Shown here: positions 62,616 through 64,000 of the stretch, piece by piece | Position numbering within the stretch: position 1 is the stretch's first letter | Layout of the letters: each line of letters opens with the position of its first letter | Assembly (NCBI GenBank): GCA_050258375.1 | Contig: JBLMYQ010000063.1 | Location: 10,929 to 74,928 of the forward strand | Length of the DNA stretch: 64,000 nucleotides | From: JBLMYQ01 sp050258375 | Lineage (GTDB): Bacteria; Bacillota; Clostridia; Acetivibrionales; UBA4821 | Direction of reading: 5' to 3' | Position numbers and translations under genes: made by a program | Notes under the pieces: generated by a model | Told to the model about the DNA's origin: nothing | Databases searched by the model: none | What the model saw: only the letters and a program-made list of their open reading frames with translations

Positions 62616-62743
62616 CTTACCCCCTAACCCCCTCTCTTGTTCCAATAGAGGGGGAATATTATTTTAAGGCTTTATTCAAAGAGTTTACTAGTTCTTCCCT
62701 CTATGTTGGTAACAAGAGAGAGGGAAGGTAGAAGGGTGAGTTA
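62613..62743. repeat. MITE-like 131-bp inverted-repeat element
   Basis: Both ends carry related inverted termini: TAACTTACCCCCTAACCCCC at the left, and at the right its imperfect complement, GAAGGTAGAAGGGTGAGTTA before the ylbJ frame. Inside are two smaller hairpins: CCCCCTCT (62628-62635) with AGAGGGGG (62647-62654), and TTCCCTCT with AGAGGGAA near 62696-62726. The element exactly fills the space between two convergent genes. It probably also acts as a terminator for both. Confidence 0.75.
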
Positions 62744-63865
62744 TGGCTGCTCTTGTTTTTTCCCCTTACATCGTAAGGAAAGAGATATTAATAAAATAAG
62801 CATAGTAATTGATATGCAGGTAGTTATAGAAGCCAAGAAGTACGAACAGCTTAAATAAGCAGGAGTATATTCTATTCTGCCAAAGACCGGAAGTTCTTGC
62901 TGCGGCAGTTGACCGGACATTTGTAATAGTATTCCGGTATATATTGCACAAAAGATTCCTTGAAGGAGCTTCCCTAATAAATAAGGCTTGATACTTATCC
63001 CTGATTTTGAAATTATACTTGCAACCTGTGCATGAACAGATAAACCGCCCCAACCAAGTATTAATGAAGCAATAATAATTTTTTGGCTCAGAGGAGCAAA
63101 GGCAAGCTTAACCAGATTAATACCGCTGGTTATTTCAAAGATTCCTGATGAAACAGGCAAGGATAGGCTGAAGGCAAAGCTTATAAAAAACAATATAGAT
63201 TTTATTCCTGCTGAAATAATCTGAATTATATTTAACTTGCCTAAGATTGTTACGAGGACACTGAATATTACGATATATCCGCCAATCATCAGAAGTGTGT
63301 TAATTGAATTCATAATTGCTTCTGACAGCTTGGAGCCCAAGTTTGAGAAAGTAATTTGCGAATTAAGGCTGTGTCGTGAATTCATAGATAATGCTACATA
63401 ATGCTTTTTTAATGATTTAGGGCTTAATCTTGAATGTAATCCATATATTATTCCGACTGTAATGCATGCAAGATGATGTGAGATGAGGAGCAGCAGCCCT
63501 AATTCGGGTTTGTTGAATATCCCGACAGCAACGGCTCCTGTTATAAAAAGCGGGCTTGAATTATTTGAAAAAGCAATGAGCCTTTCTGTTTCTTCCTTTG
63601 AGCATAATCCTTCCTGATATAGTTCGGCACCAATTTTTGCACCAACAGGGTAGCCGCTGAAAAGTCCCATAAGGAATGCAAAAGAGCCTGCACCTGGAAC
63701 ATTAAAAATTGGACGCATAATTGGTTCGAAGATTATTCCCAGGTATCTTATCAAGCTAGTTCCTTTTAAAAGCTCGGCACAGACGAAAAAAGGGATATCT
63801 ATGGTAATCATCGCAAGAATATCGTCCGCTACACTTTCAGCCAGACTTCTGCCTTCTCTTCTCAT
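62741..63865 (-). CDS. ylbJ: Sporulation integral membrane protein YlbJ-like
   Basis: The 374-residue protein has about nine membrane segments and nucleoside-recognition (Gate-type) features: GLFSGYPVGAKIGAELYQEG, LIAFSNNSSPLFITGAVAVG and LGWGGLSVHAQVASII. These match the YlbJ/SpoIIIM-like group needed for spore cortex formation. The N-terminus is shorter than I expect for YlbJ (about 400 residues), lacking a first membrane helix, and an in-frame TGA lies eight codons upstream. GGGGGGA precedes the ATG. The stop codon coincides with the right end of the inverted-repeat element. Confidence 0.75.
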   Translation of the reverse strand: MRREGRSLAESVADDILAMITIDIPFFVCAELLKGTSLIRYLGIIFEPIMRPIFNVPGAGSFAFLMGLFSGYPVGAKIGAELYQEGLCSKEETERLIAFSNNSSPLFITGAVAVGIFNKPELGLLLLISHHLACITVGIIYGLHSRLSPKSLKKHYVALSMNSRHSLNSQITFSNLGSKLSEAIMNSINTLLMIGGYIVIFSVLVTILGKLNIIQIISAGIKSILFFISFAFSLSLPVSSGIFEITSGINLVKLAFAPLSQKIIIASLILGWGGLSVHAQVASIISKSGISIKPYLLGKLLQGIFCAIYTGILLQMSGQLPQQELPVFGRIEYTPAYLSCSYFLASITTCISITMLILLISLSLRCKGKKQEQP

Positions 63866-63893
63866 AGGGCAATCCCCCCGAAAATTTCAATTC

Positions 63894-63921
63894 ATTATAT
63901 ACCATGAATGCATCATCTCAA
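63894..63921 (-). promoter_or_regulatory. Possible sigma-A promoter for the ylbJ-like gene
   Basis: On the minus strand TTGAGA (63916-63921) and TATAAT (63894-63899) are spaced by 16 bases, about 30 bases before the start codon. A vegetative-type promoter is unexpected for a sporulation gene. Confidence 0.45.
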
Positions 63922-63943
63922 AAGCAAGATGTCGGATCTTCTT

Positions 63944-64000
63944 TTACGGGTTATGAAAATTTCGTTTTTCAATTGCTAAAAGTCTCTCTTTGATATCCAA
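63944..64000 (-). CDS. C-terminal end of a gene cut off by the window edge
   Basis: The minus strand is open from the right edge for 18 codons (LDIKERLLAIEKRNFHNP) and ends in TAA. The charged helical sequence looks like a genuine protein tail, 22 bases from the promoter of the ylbJ-like gene. The product cannot be identified. Confidence 0.35.
   Translation of the reverse strand: MDIKERLLAIEKRNFHNP

Noticed and set aside
1..64000. CRISPR arrays, tRNA or rRNA genes, transposases and prophage genes.
   Set aside because: None could be recognised on either strand; no regularly spaced repeats or cloverleaf-type sequences were found by eye.

Overview
This is an AT-rich stretch of a low-GC Gram-positive chromosome. 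Strong purine-rich ribosome binding sites, TTG and GTG starts, the sporulation genes spoIVA and ylbJ, the era-yqzL-recO and fapR-plsX gene orders and an electron-bifurcating NfnAB pair point to an anaerobic, spore-forming Clostridia member. The genus cannot be fixed from the sequence alone. No tRNA, rRNA, CRISPR array, transposase or prophage gene was found. Layout, left to right. 1-5,460: tail of an S-layer-homology protein, era-yqzL-recO, then nfnA-nfnB. 5,485-8,476 (minus strand): a small membrane protein, a MATE exporter, rpsT and a conserved hypothetical. 8,678-10,737: fapR-plsX-acpP lipid-control genes with a recognisable FapR operator. 11,023-12,255: cinA. 12,356-24,125 is the accessory part of the window. 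A secreted 1260-residue fibronectin/Ig/peptidoglycan-binding-like protein with a toxin-like C-terminus and a small partner gene lies at one end. A second secreted toxin-like protein with its own partner lies at the other. Between them sit a stand-alone four-domain nonribosomal peptide synthetase (condensation, adenylation, carrier, reductase; predicted serine-activating) and a membrane histidine kinase. 24,412-31,924 returns to housekeeping: recJ, relA, dtd, a metallo-beta-lactamase-fold hydrolase and hemZ. 32,287-38,576 holds a transporter, a WYL regulator with a GyrI-like protein, an ECF sigma/anti-sigma cluster with two membrane proteins, and a processive GT2 glycosyltransferase. 38,667-41,581 is hypB-hypF. 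41,570-48,142 looks like an alpha-glucan or cell-surface polysaccharide locus (GH57 enzyme, DUF4912 protein, GT4 synthase, sugar nucleotidyltransferase). 48,281-50,976 has an orphan prepilin and a secreted Ig-like repeat protein. 51,256-64,000 carries spoIVA, metF, two CheX-type proteins, a PLP enzyme, ypmA, a flavoprotein, a PHP phosphatase, ftsY, a UPF0182 membrane protein and ylbJ, with one further gene cut off by the window edge. How they fit together: most of the window is conserved core. The 12.3-24.1 kb block is the best candidate for an undescribed system. It joins two probable contact-dependent toxin/immunity pairs with a small peptide-aldehyde-type synthetase and a sensor kinase, which suggests competition or signalling between cells. 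Four genes too short for routine ORF calling were read directly: yqzL (2,248), a 53-residue gene (32,107, minus strand), a 32-residue membrane peptide (36,951) and ypmA (56,054). Several inverted-repeat elements stand out, including one inserted in frame in nfnB and one whose two ends supply the stop codons of the flanking convergent genes.
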